DNA of 64,000 nucleotides from Viscum album (taxonomy: Eukaryota > Streptophyta > Magnoliopsida > Santalales > Viscaceae): NCBI GenBank assembly GCA_963277665.1, contig OY728143.1, positions 230,445,591 through 230,509,590 on the forward strand. The letters are read 5' to 3'. Made by a program: the position numbers and the translations under genes. Shown here one piece after another: positions 34,154 to 47,238 of the stretch; the first letter of the stretch is position 1, and each line of letters opens with the position of its first letter. The notes under the pieces are model-generated. The model had not been told where the DNA came from, ran no database searches, and was given only the letters and a program-made list of their open reading frames with translations.

Positions 34154-36457
34154 TGTTAATCCCGTTTAATGAATGGTGTTTGTAAAGATGATAACTAGAA
34201 CAACCCATCAAACCTAGTGCATTGACGTGTGTCACTGAATATGATTCATGAAAAATGGGGATTGATTAAAATTCAGAAGCTACTAACAATCATATTGAAC
34301 TTCGAATGAATGATTTGATAATAATGAGAATCTACATCAGATTTATCCTAGATCTGATGTAAATTAGACGATGTTGAAGCTGATATCGAATATTCTCAAA
34401 ATTCATGATTAAAGGAATGTGTTCATTGAAGGAGACTATTTTGGAAGAAAAAACATTCTAGTCTAAGTTTATCGGTGTGAGTTCACATGTCACACAATTG
34501 TTGGAATACTTTATGTTTGTGCCAATTTAATTCAGGTAACGAAATTATTTGTCGAAGACGAATCTACCAACACTATTCCATCGAAAATAGAATTCCACTG
34601 ATTCATATTAATTGTTTCTAACATTGATTTTTCTTATTATTATTTTTTATCATATAGAAATCTGATGCATATTTCTATATTAGGTAGAATGTTTGATAAA
34701 GGATGAATTTTTTATTAATTCAACCAAGAGAAGTAGAATACATACATTATTATCTTTCAATATTTAATGAAATTAAAAAGAACAAATGTATTAATTTTTT
34801 CATAAAATGTGGTTCTAACTTATCAGACTATAACTCACACTGATTTATCACAATGAAAATGAGATCCATTCATCAAACACGTTCTGACTCTGATAAAGGC
34901 ATCATATGATGGACATCATCGGATACAAGATCATTAGTTTGAGTAATTTAAAAAACTAATAAATACATTAAATACATATAAATTAAGTTCTTGTTGTCAG
35001 AGTATTTTCAAAGAAAGATTTGAATGATACAAAATTATCTCAAATGTCTTAACCAGTCTGTTCTTGATTAAATGGAACATCATTGTGTGACTAATATTAG
35101 TGTATACAATATAAAATCAAAAAGGGATTATTATTCATTCAATTCATGTAGATCAACTTAATTGAAAATCTATTTCTAACATTTTTCTTAATCCTAATAA
35201 GGTATTATGTAATAAAAATTTTAATCAGATAGAAGGATAAGTGTGAAGAAATATTTTTAAACCTGAAGAAGAATAAATATTTGAGTAGATTTGAGAGGAG
35301 TAGAGAAGAACCCACATGTATTGAGGAGAGTTGAAGAAGTAATACATGAAGTCCTAAATAAACATAAAATTCAAGATTGTGAAATTTCATTGACCATGAA
35401 TTGAAATTATTTTCCAACATTTTGAATTTTTTGGTACATATGAATTGAGAGAAAAATACAATTTTTTTTAACTAACAACAAATTTTTATGAGCTCTAGTG
35501 CTCAAAAAAATTTACAACATGTATATAGTTTCCAACCAACGTTTTTATTTCAGGTTGAAGCCGTGGAAGGTCATAAAATGGGGGTTTAATCCAATTATTA
35601 GAGAAAGTTATATTAGAATATGATTCTTCGAACAAATCCCACCGGAGTGACCCCATCAAAGAGAATTTTATCTTAGAATGTTTCAACAGATCGACTTCTC
35701 GTGGAAACAAAATCATCAGATGCAAATTTATTTTCGCATCCCAATGGAATAAGGGTGACCAGAAGGAGAGTCAAAGCATGTCCAATCAGATGGAGACCAT
35801 CAAAATAGTGTTACCATACTAATATTACAATACTGCCTTTCGTTGAGTAGGTTTTTCAACCAGTTGTTCTGGAATAATTTTCAAGACCATCATGCTCCGT
35901 ACTGAATTATTAATGTTTTTTAAGATAATATGTAAGTATATATTGATTTATCTTACTTGTTTACGAATTGAAAATATTCAGTAGTTTTTCAGAAAAGAGG
36001 AGGTAATATGAAGATTTTAACTATGGATACTTAATCATTAATGAAAAATATTGTTTGGGGTGTATAATGATTTGTGAAATAGTGATTATATAAATTTGTT
36101 GATGAGGGTAAAACCCAAAATTTCAAGAATTTTTCTTCAAGAACTATTTAATTTTTCATTAATTTGTCCTTTGTATTCCATAAAGAGGATATTGAAAAAT
36201 CCTTGTTGGTGTGACTATCCAACATCAAAAAAGTATGCGTATTTAGAAAACCTTTTAAATATCATTTGATTCCTTTTATTTATATATTTTTTGGAAATAA
36301 TAAGTGAGGTTGAGATGTTTATTTCAGTGGATCATAACTATAACATGTTTTAGCGGTTATGAATGTTTACTGAATAAGTTATGAAACATTCTAATAAAAT
36401 AAAATGGAACCCCAAATCAACCCCCTAGTGTTCTTGATCTTAATTGTGAAAAAAAAA
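34154..36457 (+). repeat. Element C LTR1
   Basis: About 2.3 kb, starting TGTTAATCCC. It matches the second LTR in order, for example GAAGGAGA-TATTTTGGAAG near 34428 versus GAAGGAGAATGTTTTGGAAG at 40886, and GAGATCCATTCATCAAACAC near 34860 versus the region near 41315. The end is inferred from the degenerate primer site TTATTATTAGAGC at 36458-36470. Confidence 0.6.
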
Positions 36458-39400
36458 TTATTATTAGAGCTAGTTCCCTCTTAATGATCAAAATATGAGA
36501 ATATAAAATTTCAATTCAGTGAACAATATGGGCATTTTTGTTTGACATGACAAGAACTGTCACTGTTGGAATAATATGATGTTACTCTATCTTATATCAC
36601 TTTTCCTAGATGTTAGAGATGAAAAAATAGTGATATTTCCTCCCATAAATGTATCTATAATATTAGCATATAATATAAAAAGTATGGAATTATATAAAAG
36701 ATCTTAGAATTCATTTCTTATGGCTCTGACTATTGATGTCTATGAAATGATTATGGGGTTTCCAAATGGTAAAAAATGAGGTATAAGTTAATAAGAAGTT
36801 ATTAAGGGAATAAATAATATAAGGAATACATGTTAAAAATATTGAAAGTATATTTGATGATGAAAATATTGATAATGATGAAATTATTGATAGTTACATT
36901 ACAATGGTAAATAAAATAGAATGTAGCATTAAATGTGTTGGTGAAAAGTAATAAGATGCTTAAATTTTCAAGAAACTTATGAGAAATTCTCAAGATAGAT
37001 TTTAATTCTAATGTATCATATTTTGATGATCACAAACATTTATCCTTGGATGAACATTATTGAATCCTGTTGGAATATGAAATGAAAAATATATTGATGT
37101 CAACAAAAGGCATGTCAATGAGAAGTATTTAAAGGCCTTTTAAAAAAAGGAAAAACAGTGATAATCAAGTCAAATAATAATCCTGTTATTTTAAATCAAA
37201 GGATGAACCTAAATATTCAAATAAAATAGTTTCCCTCTTTTCTAAGAAATACAATAAGGGAAAATGTAAAAATAAAACCCTAAAATTTGGTAATTGTGAA
37301 GGGAATGGAAATTTTTCAATAGAGTATCCAAGGAAGAAATTTTAAGAGTATGATTCATAATAGGATAATCAAAAACCTTAACAAAAAAAAAGTATAAAAC
37401 ATAAATAAAGGATTCTTTATAAAAACAAGATAAGAATTTATCTGATACGAATAATATAGAATGACTCCTCATCAGGAGATGAATTTGATCATCAACAAAT
37501 CTTTATTATTCAAGTGAGTGATGGAAGTAATTCATTAGATATTTATGATGAAAAAGAGATTACATTAATAAAGTAAGTTATTAATGAAAATTGGAAAAAA
37601 ATTCGTATAATAATCAACACAACAAATAAATAAAGCTGATGAAGAAAAATATTAAAAGAATAAATTTTGAGAATAATGATTGGATAATGAAATAAGAGAT
37701 ATTTAACAATTTTATTTTGTAGTGGAATGTGAATATTGATGATCTTGAAAGAAAACTAAAAATATATGATTTAATAGAAGCTTAAAATGAGAACCCCAAC
37801 ATGAATGAATCTATTTTAGATAACGAATATTTCAGAACATCATTAAAATAGTTGAATAAAAAAATATAATTTATTTTTTAAATGTTAGTCTGGAATATAA
37901 AGAATATGAGTTTTTAGAAATACATAAAATTAATCTTACAACACATATTGAGATAGAGATGATGAGAGAAAACCTCACCAAGGTGTTTTATGTTAAAGGT
38001 GAAACATCTAAAGAATTTGAAGAAAAGGATTACAAAATAGGGTTTGTAAGAAAACATCCATCATAATGAAGGATATGAATTCATCAAGAATGTATCCACT
38101 TAAAGAAATATGGTCAACAATTTGCAAAGAAAAAACAAAAACAAATTTTCAGAACAAATTCACCATTAGTTTAAAAAATCCAAATTTAGATTTCACTATT
38201 AGTGGGGTGGTGTTTCCAAAAACATTTCATATTCATGTTTTTATGACATGTCTCCCTCGAGAAACATGTATGAATCAAGGAGAACATAGATGAGAAAAAA
38301 GGCCAGATGTTACTAAAAATTATGTGGAAATAAAAAACGAAATTCAGAAAAAGAAGAATGAAGAGTAGGATAAAAATGCTGAGAAAAATAAGAATGATGA
38401 GTCGGAAATAGAATTCATTGTTATTTGATCAAAACACGTTGACCTGGCTATAATGTTGTAATAATGAAAAAAAATTAGATGAAGAATGACTCCTCATCAG
38501 ATAATGAATTCGATCATCAACTTATCTTCATTATTCAAGTAAGAGATGGAAGTAAATCAAAATATAGTTATGATAAAAGAGATATTACATAAATATAGTT
38601 AGTTATCAATGAAAATAGGAAAAATAAATCTAGTAGAATACCCATCTCGAGAAATAAAAAAATATGATGAAGATAGATATTTAGTGAATTCATTTTGATA
38701 ATATTTATTGGATAATTAAATAGGAGTCAATATATCAATATTATTATATAGTGGAATGTGAATATTGATTACCTTGAAATAAAAATAAAAATATGCGATG
38801 TAATAGATGTTGTAAATGAGAACCCCAACATGAATGAATCTATTTCTATTAAAGAGTATTTCATGAAAACATGAAGATAGTTGAATCAAAAAACATGATA
38901 GATGTTATAAATGTTAGTCTGGATGATAAAGAAGATGAGTTTTTATAAATAAAATAAATAATTCATACAACATAAATTGATATAGTAATGATGAGAGACA
39001 ACCTCACCAAGGTGGTTTATATTAAAGGGGAAACCTCTAATGAAATTGAAAAAATTGTTTACAAAATATGGATATGTTAGAAAACATCCCTCATAAAGAA
39101 GTATATGAATTCATCATTAAAGTATCTCCTTAATGAAAATCGGTCCACAATTTTTGAAGAGAAAATAAAAACAATGTTTAGAAGAAATTCACAATCAGTT
39201 TGAAAAATCAATATTTGGATGTCACTATTGGTGGTGTAGTGTTTTCAAACACAGATCATATGCATGATCTTATGACAAGTCTCCCCTGAGAAACATGTAT
39301 GAATCAAGGAGAGCATTGATGATAAAATAATATCATATGTTACTAAATAATATGTTGATCTGAAAATAGAAACTCAGAAAATGAAGAATGATGAGTACGT

Positions 39401-40548
39401 TAAAGATGTGGAGAAAAATAAACATGACGAGTCTGAAAAGGTGTTCTTTGTTATTTGATCTGATCAATTTGATGTGGATATAATTTTGTAATAATGAAAA
39501 TAATAGATGAAGAAAAGGGTAAGAAAATGTTTTATGAAGAGGTGAGTAATGTTGAAAAAAATATATCAACACATTGAAGTTTAAATATTTAGAAAATATG
39601 AAAGATATGTGAGCAAGAAGGACATGACATTAAAAGTTTTTTGACTATAAATTTAGTATAAGAGGAATCTATGAATTTTTTTCCCAAACTCACTATAAAA
39701 GGGATACTAAAGAATAAAATATGTTCAAATCATTATCAAAATAATCTGCTGATGAAAAAAAATAAGCTATAAAATCTTAGAAGGATAAACAGATGGAAGA
39801 AAACACATCCAATGAAAAATTTTAAAAGAAAAACAAATTGAAAACTAAGATAGGACTCTAAGTCTATATGAGTCTTTTAAAACATAAATAGTGTCCTATT
39901 TATTCTTAGAAATATTTTTTTACTAACATATAGGTAATTGAAGGACTTGAAGTACGGAATCTTAAAACTGAGTCTCGTACTTTTCTTGTAAAAGAATGTA
40001 ATGAGGTTAAAAAATGTTTTTTTTAATGTTTTGTTTATACACCTGAACATTTTTATTTGTTTTTTCATGTAGTTTTAAGTTACTTTTCTCTTACAAAAGA
40101 ATATTTTCAATATTTCCCCAGAGATGACAATGTTGAATGAAATATTTTAATGTATTACATGAATGAAATAATATGGAAAACATTGACGACCTTGATTATA
40201 AACTCTAGTTTTCTACACCAAGATTTCCCACGTAGAAATAGACTTGGGTAGTTATGTTATCTTAGTTATAAAACTCATGTGATATTCAAGTTCTCCTGAA
40301 AAATAAATTCATAATGAAAAGTCACAACCCTTGGAAATGTGCCCAATTTTCAATAAGTGGGAATCTTATCATGATGGACCCTTTGAATTTTATTGGCAAT
40401 AGGGGAGAAAACAAAAAAAATGGAGAGTTAACAAAAAAGGGCCACAAGAGGAAGACATAAAGAAGACATGTATGTACGGGGGTAAGAAAAAATTGATTAT
40501 TTTTAAAGTCATGAATTTGGTATATACATCAACCAAAAATTGGGGGAT
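36458..40548 (+). pseudogene. Element C internal domain: gag relic and duplicated linker
   Basis: About 4.1 kb. Near 36720-36830 the + strand reads MALTIDVYEMIMGFPNGKK, a copia gag (UBN2-type) piece, matching VDLTDYIHEKIMGFSTAKK in the second internal. A decayed zinc knuckle, GNCEGNGNFSIEYPRKK, lies near 37284-37340. Then an acidic linker starting with NDSSSGDEFDH occurs twice in a 1025-bp tandem duplication (37461-38485 and 38486 to about 39510). Stops are frequent. No pol motif is visible. The 3' part (39510-40548) is non-coding and ends in the polypurine tract. Confidence 0.6.
37461..39510 (+). repeat. 1025-bp tandem duplication inside element C
   Basis: ATGACTCCTCATCAG at 37461 recurs at 38486. 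Matching runs continue through TATGAATTCATCA near 38074 and 39105, then CGAGAAACATGTATGAATCA at 38258 and its partner near 39287. The two copies are strongly diverged, so the duplication is old. Confidence 0.75.
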
Positions 40549-42927
40549 TGTTAAACCAAGACTATGTTTTGGGTGTATTTGTTTAACATATATAAAAATG
40601 TGAAAACCCATGTGAAAGGAGCATGTTTACAAAGTTGAATATTGGAACCACCAATTGGACTTAGTCCATCAGTAGGAATCATTGAATAGGATACAGTTGT
40701 CTAGGGTTTTTCTAGAATGTCCAATGTTACAGATAATCATATTGAGAGTGTAATTAATGCTTGATCATAATGAGAAGATTCATCATATTTTTCTTGGTTA
40801 TTATGTAAATGATATGATAAGAAAGATAATCATTAATGATCTTAAAAGGCATAAAATAAATAATATTATAACAAATAGTTCGTTGAAGGAGAATGTTTTG
40901 GAAGGACAAACATTATGGTCATAGTTATTGGTGTGAGATCACTACTCACATAGTAGTTTGAATGCTAGAAATATGGGCCAAATTATAATCATGTAAAGGA
41001 ATAAGTTGTTTAAGGGGATTCTCTAGAGAATGGTTTATCGGATGTGACATGCCATCGATTAATCATAATGTATTAAGACACTGACTTTTTATATAAACTG
41101 ATTCTATTATTAAGACATCAGATACAATGTACTATTAGAAGTTGAATGTTTAAGAATGATTAAATTGTTTTCCAATTGATGAAAGAGAAGAAGAAGTCAT
41201 ACATTATTATCAATAAATATTGGGTAAAGGTAATAATAAAAAAACTATTTATTATCTCTTAAAATGTGGGTCCATCTTAGCTGACTGTCACTGACTCATA
41301 TTAATCAAAATGTAGATGAGAATGATTAATCATACACATTCTAACACTGATAAATTCATTGGTTGTTCAACATCATTGGATTGGAGATCATTGGTCCAAG
41401 GAATTGAACATAAGGATACATACATTAAATAAATTACAAATATGTGCTTGTTGTCCAAGCATTTTATATTAAAGCATTAAATTCTACAATATGTATCAAT
41501 GTTTGGAAAAGTGTTTTTTGATTGAAATGGAGCATATATAGAAGAATAAATTTAGTGTTTATAAGAATAAATATTAATTGGATGATTGATCTTTCAATTA
41601 GTTCGGAGCAGCGTAATGAATAATCTATTGATTTTCATTTGAATTCATCATAATAAGGAAGATCATAATGGAAATTGGAATCATACTAAACAATAAGTAT
41701 GGATAAATATTTGAAAACATGATGAATTTTGATGTTTTTTGAATATTTTAGAATATTTGAGAAGCACATAGATGTATTGATAAGATTTTAAGAAGTCAAA
41801 AATGAAGACATAAATGATCATAAAATTTGGGATTGTAAATTTTAATTCAGATGAAATGAAATTAGTTTTCCCACATTTTCTCATCTAGTGTGCCTACTAA
41901 AGGAGAGTAGACTAATTTTGTACTTCAATAAATTGAACTATTCACAAGTTCTTTTGCTCTGAAAATTTTAGAAAATATATTGGGTTTCCAAGAAATTTTA
42001 CGTTTTAAGGTTCTAGCTGAGAAAAATTATTAGAGTGTGGTTCAATATTATCATTGGAGAAACTTAAATTGGATGATGTTTCATTAAAGAAACTTTATAA
42101 GAGTCTTGCAATTAATATTAAATCCATTAAAGAAAGGTTAAATGGACAATGTTTCATCAAACCTAGAATTGAGATATGATAATTTGGTTTTTATTCAATT
42201 GAATAAGGAAAAATAGAGGGTTAATCTATCTATGTCGAATCGGATGGAGAACATTAGACCGATGATACCAGACTAAATTCACCATAATGACTTTTTCTAA
42301 AGTAATTTTCTAGATAGATTTTCTGAAATAAGATTCACAACCCAAAATTCCTATAGTGAATTATTAATGTTCTTGAAGATTCTAAGTAGGTAATTTCTAT
42401 TTAAAATTACATATTTCAAATGAGAATTGTTTGTGAAGTGGATCAAAATAGAATAATTAAACTAAAGCATTAAACTACATGTACCTAGTAGTTATTGAAA
42501 ATGATATATTGTATTTTTGGGGTGTATAACCAACTATGGGAAATTAAAAAAATAAAATGTATAGTTTGGTGTGTATCCAACTATAGGATAGATTTATCTA
42601 ATGGTATTGTAGAAATTTTGATTTATTGTGCCTTTTTTCTACAAAGATGAATGTGTATGAATCCATTATGTTTGGAGTGTCGAACATGGAAATTAGTTTT
42701 TCTTTATACCGTAGCTTGAAAATATCATGTGATTCCTTCTATTTATATTTTATTCAAATGATGTGGGAGTTTGAGATGTTTGATTTTAGTGGATTGTAAC
42801 TTTCATAGTTTTTAGATGTCATGAATGCTTAATAAAGATGATAAGAAACATTACTATAAAATAAAAATGGTCCATTAATTCACCCCTCCACCCTCTCAGT
42901 GGTTTTGATCATATTTGGGAAACCCCA
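40549..42927 (+). repeat. Element C LTR2
   Basis: About 2.4 kb, TGTTAAACC at the left after the polypurine tract, ACCCCA at the right followed directly by the primer site. It diverges from LTR1 by many substitutions and indels. Confidence 0.65.
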
Positions 42928-43315
42928 TTGGAATCAGAGCCAATTTCCTCTTTAACATCCATGTATGATAATGGAGAATTTAAATTCAATAAATAATGTG
43001 GGTGTTTGTATTTTTAATAGAAATAACAGTCTCAATTGGAAGAATAAAAAGTTACCCTATCCTCCTTCACTTGGCACTAAATTTAGATATGTAGTAATAG
43101 TGGGATTTCCTCCCATCAATGAAAATTCTATGATAACTATAGATACGTAATGTATTACAACTTAAGGAAAAATTTATAGTGAGTTGTTGGTGGATCTCAC
43201 AGATTACATTCATGAAAAGATTATGGGATTTTCAACAGCTAAGAAAATCTGGGATATATTAAGAATAATCTCTGAAGGGAATGATAAATTAAGGAATCCA
43301 TGTAATAAATAATCA
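42928..43315 (+). pseudogene. Element C second internal, truncated gag
   Basis: TTGGAATCAGAGCCAATTTC (initiator tRNA-Met primer site with one change) and a gag start from about 42968. The frame is open for 61 codons after the ATG at 42965, through NSLNWKNKKLPYPP (the copia gag tryptophan box). After a stop it continues with HEKIMGFSTAKKIWDILR and EGNDKLRNPC. Homology with the first internal ends at GGAATCCATG, where element G RT resumes on the other strand. Confidence 0.65.
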
Positions 43316-43329
43316 TAACAACATAGTAC

Positions 43330-44130
43330 GAGGAAATGGATACTCATTACATGTCATGATAGTTAAATGTGATGAAATTCAAAAGCATTATTCCAAAAAT
43401 ACCCTGCAGTACACCACCCAAAAAAACATTGTACCTATAAAATACTCTTGGGTGGATTTGAATAAACCACTCTACAAATTTTCTTATGGTACACAACTAA
43501 TAAATTCTTAGAAATAAAATACCATAGAAAGCAAACATTATTGATGTAGAACTGGATCATTGAGAGATTACCATAATGATTATTCCCTAGAATAATTTCT
43601 ATGACCATTCTCATGTTCTCTTCATGGTCCTCCTATAATGTACAGTATATGAGTATATAGTTAATGAAATAAAAAACAAATAAATCCATTTAATGTTGGA
43701 AGATAATGCTGATCAAATACAAAAAAATAGTGGGGTAATTCATCATTTCAAAAGGAACCACCATGAATTCATTGTGTCTGCAGTAATATAATGATTCTAG
43801 TATTAGAATATCATCCTGGTGAACTCACAACTATTGGTTGTGAAACCCAATATCGATCCTCGATAACCATATCTCACATCACAACATATCAGACTTTTCT
43901 TAGTCATTGAAAGGGGTAAATTTTATATATCATGGTCTCGTTCCGGGGATGAAAATATACACAATGTTTTAATCTACCATATTCCTTTTCCATGAGCAAT
44001 ATTATCTCTTCCAAGGGAGATACACTTCTTCCTATAAAACCATTCTCTCAAAGTACCTCTAACTAAAATAATAGCTCTTAATTATTGGTAGGTTCTATAA
44101 GATAAAATGAATATGTTATCCTAGTAGTGC
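43330..44130 (-). pseudogene. Element G reverse transcriptase relic
   Basis: On the - strand, ENGFIGRSVSPLEE near 44030 followed by KEYGRLKHCV matches the plant Ty3/gypsy RT opening ([29 protein letters not shown]). A run ending in LYTHILYIIG and REHENGHR near 43600 is a poor match for the FIDDILIYS----EHEEHL region, with the catalytic aspartates lost. Many stops are present. The downstream end is cut by element C. Confidence 0.6.
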
Positions 44131-44329
44131 TAGGGTGAAATGCGATGCAAAACACTACATTAATAATAGAGTAAGTCCCAAAATTTCATCAGGAAATACT
44201 TCCATAATTTCGGGGAAGCCTAATGGAATCTTGAAGCGTGTTGAAATTACAGTTCAATGGGATACACACAAAAAATTATGTGTGATAGGATAAAACATCC
44301 TACATGATAACCCCACTTATCTATCCACA

Positions 44330-44760
44330 ATATGTCTCTATCCCACGAAATATAATCTCATACCATTAGGTTGAAATCATCTAACTAACTTGCAGTGATA
44401 GTCAGTCTGGGATCAGACTGATGATAACTAGTCCAGACCAAATATAACATCACAGGGTCTCATAATTATCACTTATAGGTCCCATTATAAACTATCTCTA
44501 CCTTAAAATAAGTCAAACTATCGAACAATAAAATATATTGAATTATCCTTCCCTAAAAGAACCTCATGGAAAAGTTGATTGGATAAAGCCTATACTTGGA
44601 GCTACAAAACCCTCACCTGGATTAAAGATATGATGGAATTACTCATATCTGTGTATACTAGTACTGATGAAAAGGTATAATAAACACATATCATACCTAT
44701 AATTGTCTCGTGAGCTTCCAATTCAAAAGCCACCTTAGTCTGCAATATCCCAGTAACCTG
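44330..44760 (-). pseudogene. Element G protease relic
   Basis: On the - strand, VLVYTDMSNSIISL near 44660 is the aspartic protease VLIDTGATHSFIS box, aspartate kept and glycine changed. CDVIFGLD near 44440 and YHCKLVRFQPNG matches the DVILGMDWL and IDC--K-V-F-P-G end. Stops and a frameshift are present. The upstream side is cut by the family B insertion at 44837. Confidence 0.65.
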
Positions 44761-44832
44761 ACAACTAGCTCCCAGGTTTGGGTTGGGATGATTAATGGTG
44801 GTGGTGGATAACGATAATTAAAATGTCTAGTA

Positions 44833-44837
44833 CCCAT
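44833..44837. repeat. Family B target-site duplication, left (CCCAT)
   Basis: CCCAT before the first LTR base; same five bases at 56416-56420. Confidence 0.8.
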
Positions 44838-46463
44838 TGCAGATACCCGAATCATGATGTACATGGACATTACATTACTTTTGCGGAATACTTAATATAT
44901 AACAAAAACAGACACACAAGGACCGTAAAAGTTTAGTGTCTTTGGAAACCTGGAACGTAATATTCTAATCGTTGTGAAAGATCTTCAACATCTCCCATAA
45001 TGATATTCCAGTGTTTGTTTCCTTAACCTAAAACTTTCTTTAAATCCAGGGGAAAACAAAAAATAAAAATAGTGATCTCAAATGCTCAGTAAGGGTAAGC
45101 ATGGATAAAATAAAACATACCATATACATTTGAACTTAAAAACATGAACATAATGTTTAAACATCAAAATCTTGAGCAACAACATAAAACATGGAAGTAT
45201 ATGAGGTATAAAACATAATGGAACAGAAATCATGATAAAATATCATGGGATTAAAACATGTAATTGTGGTATCCATTAAGCACATGTAATTATTTCCATA
45301 GTAGACAAGGAATTTCTTCCAAGACCATCTTAGTGGACAATGTCCCTTTCAAAATCGAGTTCACTCCTCGTTCGAGTCCTATAATACTGAACCGGATTAA
45401 CTTAACATTCCAACAATGACTATCTCATGATATATAAATCGTTACCCAATGCATTTGAGGGAGATATAGGTCCCACCCATCTTATAATTAAATCATTCTT
45501 ACTTGTGCCACAAAATAAACATACATCATTCATAAAAACCCAATAAATAAAATGGGTTTCAAAAACATCATCCCATCATCACATAAACCATATTAAAGAA
45601 ATCGATATCATTTCATAATAAGAGAAGTGAAACCATGTAAATCGTAGAGACATTATACTTGAAACATACACATATGAAATAATGTCATCTTAGATGAAAA
45701 ATGGTTTCTGATAAAACACTTGAAATGAATTATTGAGGAAAATATCCTTTTTTTTTCTTCATAATCATTTTATTTTTCACAAAATGTCGTGGAATTTTAA
45801 AAGAAAAGGATTTTGTGGAAAATAGTCATGAAATCTTTGGAGGAAGATTCATGAAAACAAGTCTTTATAAAACCATAAAAATCTTTTCATGCTGTATACG
45901 TTAAAAAAACATTCTTCTCATACTTTTGTCGAAAAAGTCAAAAAGTACCTTGCATGGTAAATAAAAGAAAGATTCCTTCCATAACATTGGTTAAAATTAA
46001 AAAATGGGTAAAAATGACTTTAATCATACATGAAACCATTTTTAGGAAACATGGACATGGATGATAACAGTAACCGCAGTAAATACTTACGAATAAACAA
46101 TCTCGGATAAGATCGAGATTGGAATAGTTATCCCTTACCTTTCGGTCTGATATGCTTCGTACGTATCCAATCCTACTGTATAATGATTTAAATAATCTCA
46201 TTGACTTATTAGTGAATCATTTTCATTGTTATTATATCATATATGGTTCACTTATGACTTTATATTACCCGTTCGTTTGTAAATTCATGTTAAATAGCGT
46301 TTTGGGTAAAATCGTCTCATTTTTCGTTCGTGTTTTAACTTGTAATTATTCATATGATTACTTAGATCGTGATTACTTACTTGCAGAATGTAAAACATTA
46401 TTTATATATAATATATATTAATAATATTCAAATATATAATGGATCGATAAATGGAAATAAATA

Positions 46464-46507
46464 CACCGTTCATGGAGACGGTAGGTCGTACGTACACATG
46501 AACGTTG
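46464..46507 (-). repeat. Inverted-repeat motif B1, left LTR
   Basis: Arms CACCGTTCATG (46464-46474) and CATGAACGTTG (46497-46507), with 10 of 11 positions complementary, around a core GAGACGGTA...CGTACGTACA. Inner pairs are CATG/CATG where A1 has CGTG/CACG, a paired change. Confidence 0.75.
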
Positions 46508-46665
46508 TTTTCGTTTCCTTATTGAATTGAATGGAATTAAGTAGATGAAATAAATATATATATATATACAAAAATCTAGTAGCATTATTATGTCATATAT
46601 TTCATGATTACTTATTATATATACATTATAATCATTCTTGAATGGTTATCATGGAGATTTAACCT

Positions 46666-46710
46666 CATCGCGTCATGGAGACGGTATTCCGTACATACGC
46701 ACGAGCGATG
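46666..46710 (-). repeat. Inverted-repeat motif B2, left LTR
   Basis: Arms CATCGCGTCATG (46666-46677) and CACGAGCGATG (46700-46710), core with ACGG/CCGT. An ATCATGG/CCATGAT outer stem flanks it. It corresponds in position and sequence to A1. Confidence 0.7.
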
Positions 46711-46803
46711 ATATCATTCCCATGATCATCAAATTGTATTAAAGTTTATGTATAATATTATAGAATCAATATCACTTTAAAATAATCATATATATTCATT
46801 ACC

Positions 46804-46928
46804 TTCACCATTATACCCATCCAAGTAAGGTGGTGGTGGAAAATGGATTACACCACGACGTGGAGACGATTTTCCGTACGTACGCACGCACGGTGATTTA
46901 TTTTTCCGTAGGATGGATAGATGGTGAA
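46804..46928 (-). repeat. Inverted-repeat motif B3 with long outer stem, left LTR
   Basis: Inner arms CACCACGACGTG (46851-46862) and CACGCACGGTG (46885-46895). Outer stem TTCACCAT (46804-46811) with ATGGTGAA (46921-46928), continuing as CCATCC with GGATGG, and GGAAAA with TTTTCC further in. It corresponds to A2. Confidence 0.75.
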
Positions 46929-47231
46929 ATATGGTTGTTTAATAATTATAATAACACATCCTTATATGATTAAAACTGATGTTATTACTTCATAATGAAA
47001 CAATTAATGAAGAAGAAGTAAAAGAAAAAATAAAGTTGAAGGAATCGGTAACAGACATTACCTCTTCTTTGAAGTGCCTCTTTGAGACCTCCTCTTTGGG
47101 CACTAAAATTGGTCTTTTAAGAAGACCAGGACCTATAGGATTTTTCTAGGTAAGTGTAGAAGAGAATTTGGCAGGGGTTGACCGAGCATAAAGGCTCAAA
47201 GTTGTGTGATTAAGTGAGGGAGGAGGTGCCC

Positions 47232-47238
47232 TTTTATA
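47232..47238 (-). promoter_or_regulatory. Family B left LTR TATA box (- strand)
   Basis: TATAAAA on the - strand in CCTTATAAAAGGGCACC, as in family A. Confidence 0.7.

Larger units (their letters stand above)
34154..43315 (+). mobile_element. Copia-like element C, gag-only, with extra partial internal
   Basis: LTR (34154-36457), internal (36458-40548), LTR (40549-42927), then about 390 bp of a second internal (42928-43315). Primer sites of the TTGGTATCAGAGC type follow both LTRs in degenerate form. A purine tract, TTGGGGGAT, precedes TGTTAAA at the second LTR; GGGGGA-TTGTTAA edges are typical of plant Ty1/copia elements. Gag and a zinc-knuckle relic are readable on the + strand, but integrase, RT and RNase H are not. 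It sits inside the RT/RNase H region of element G. Confidence 0.7.

Noticed and set aside
46555..46568. TA microsatellites here and at 57537 and 63568 as features of interest
   Set aside because: Short and ordinary for AT-rich plant DNA.
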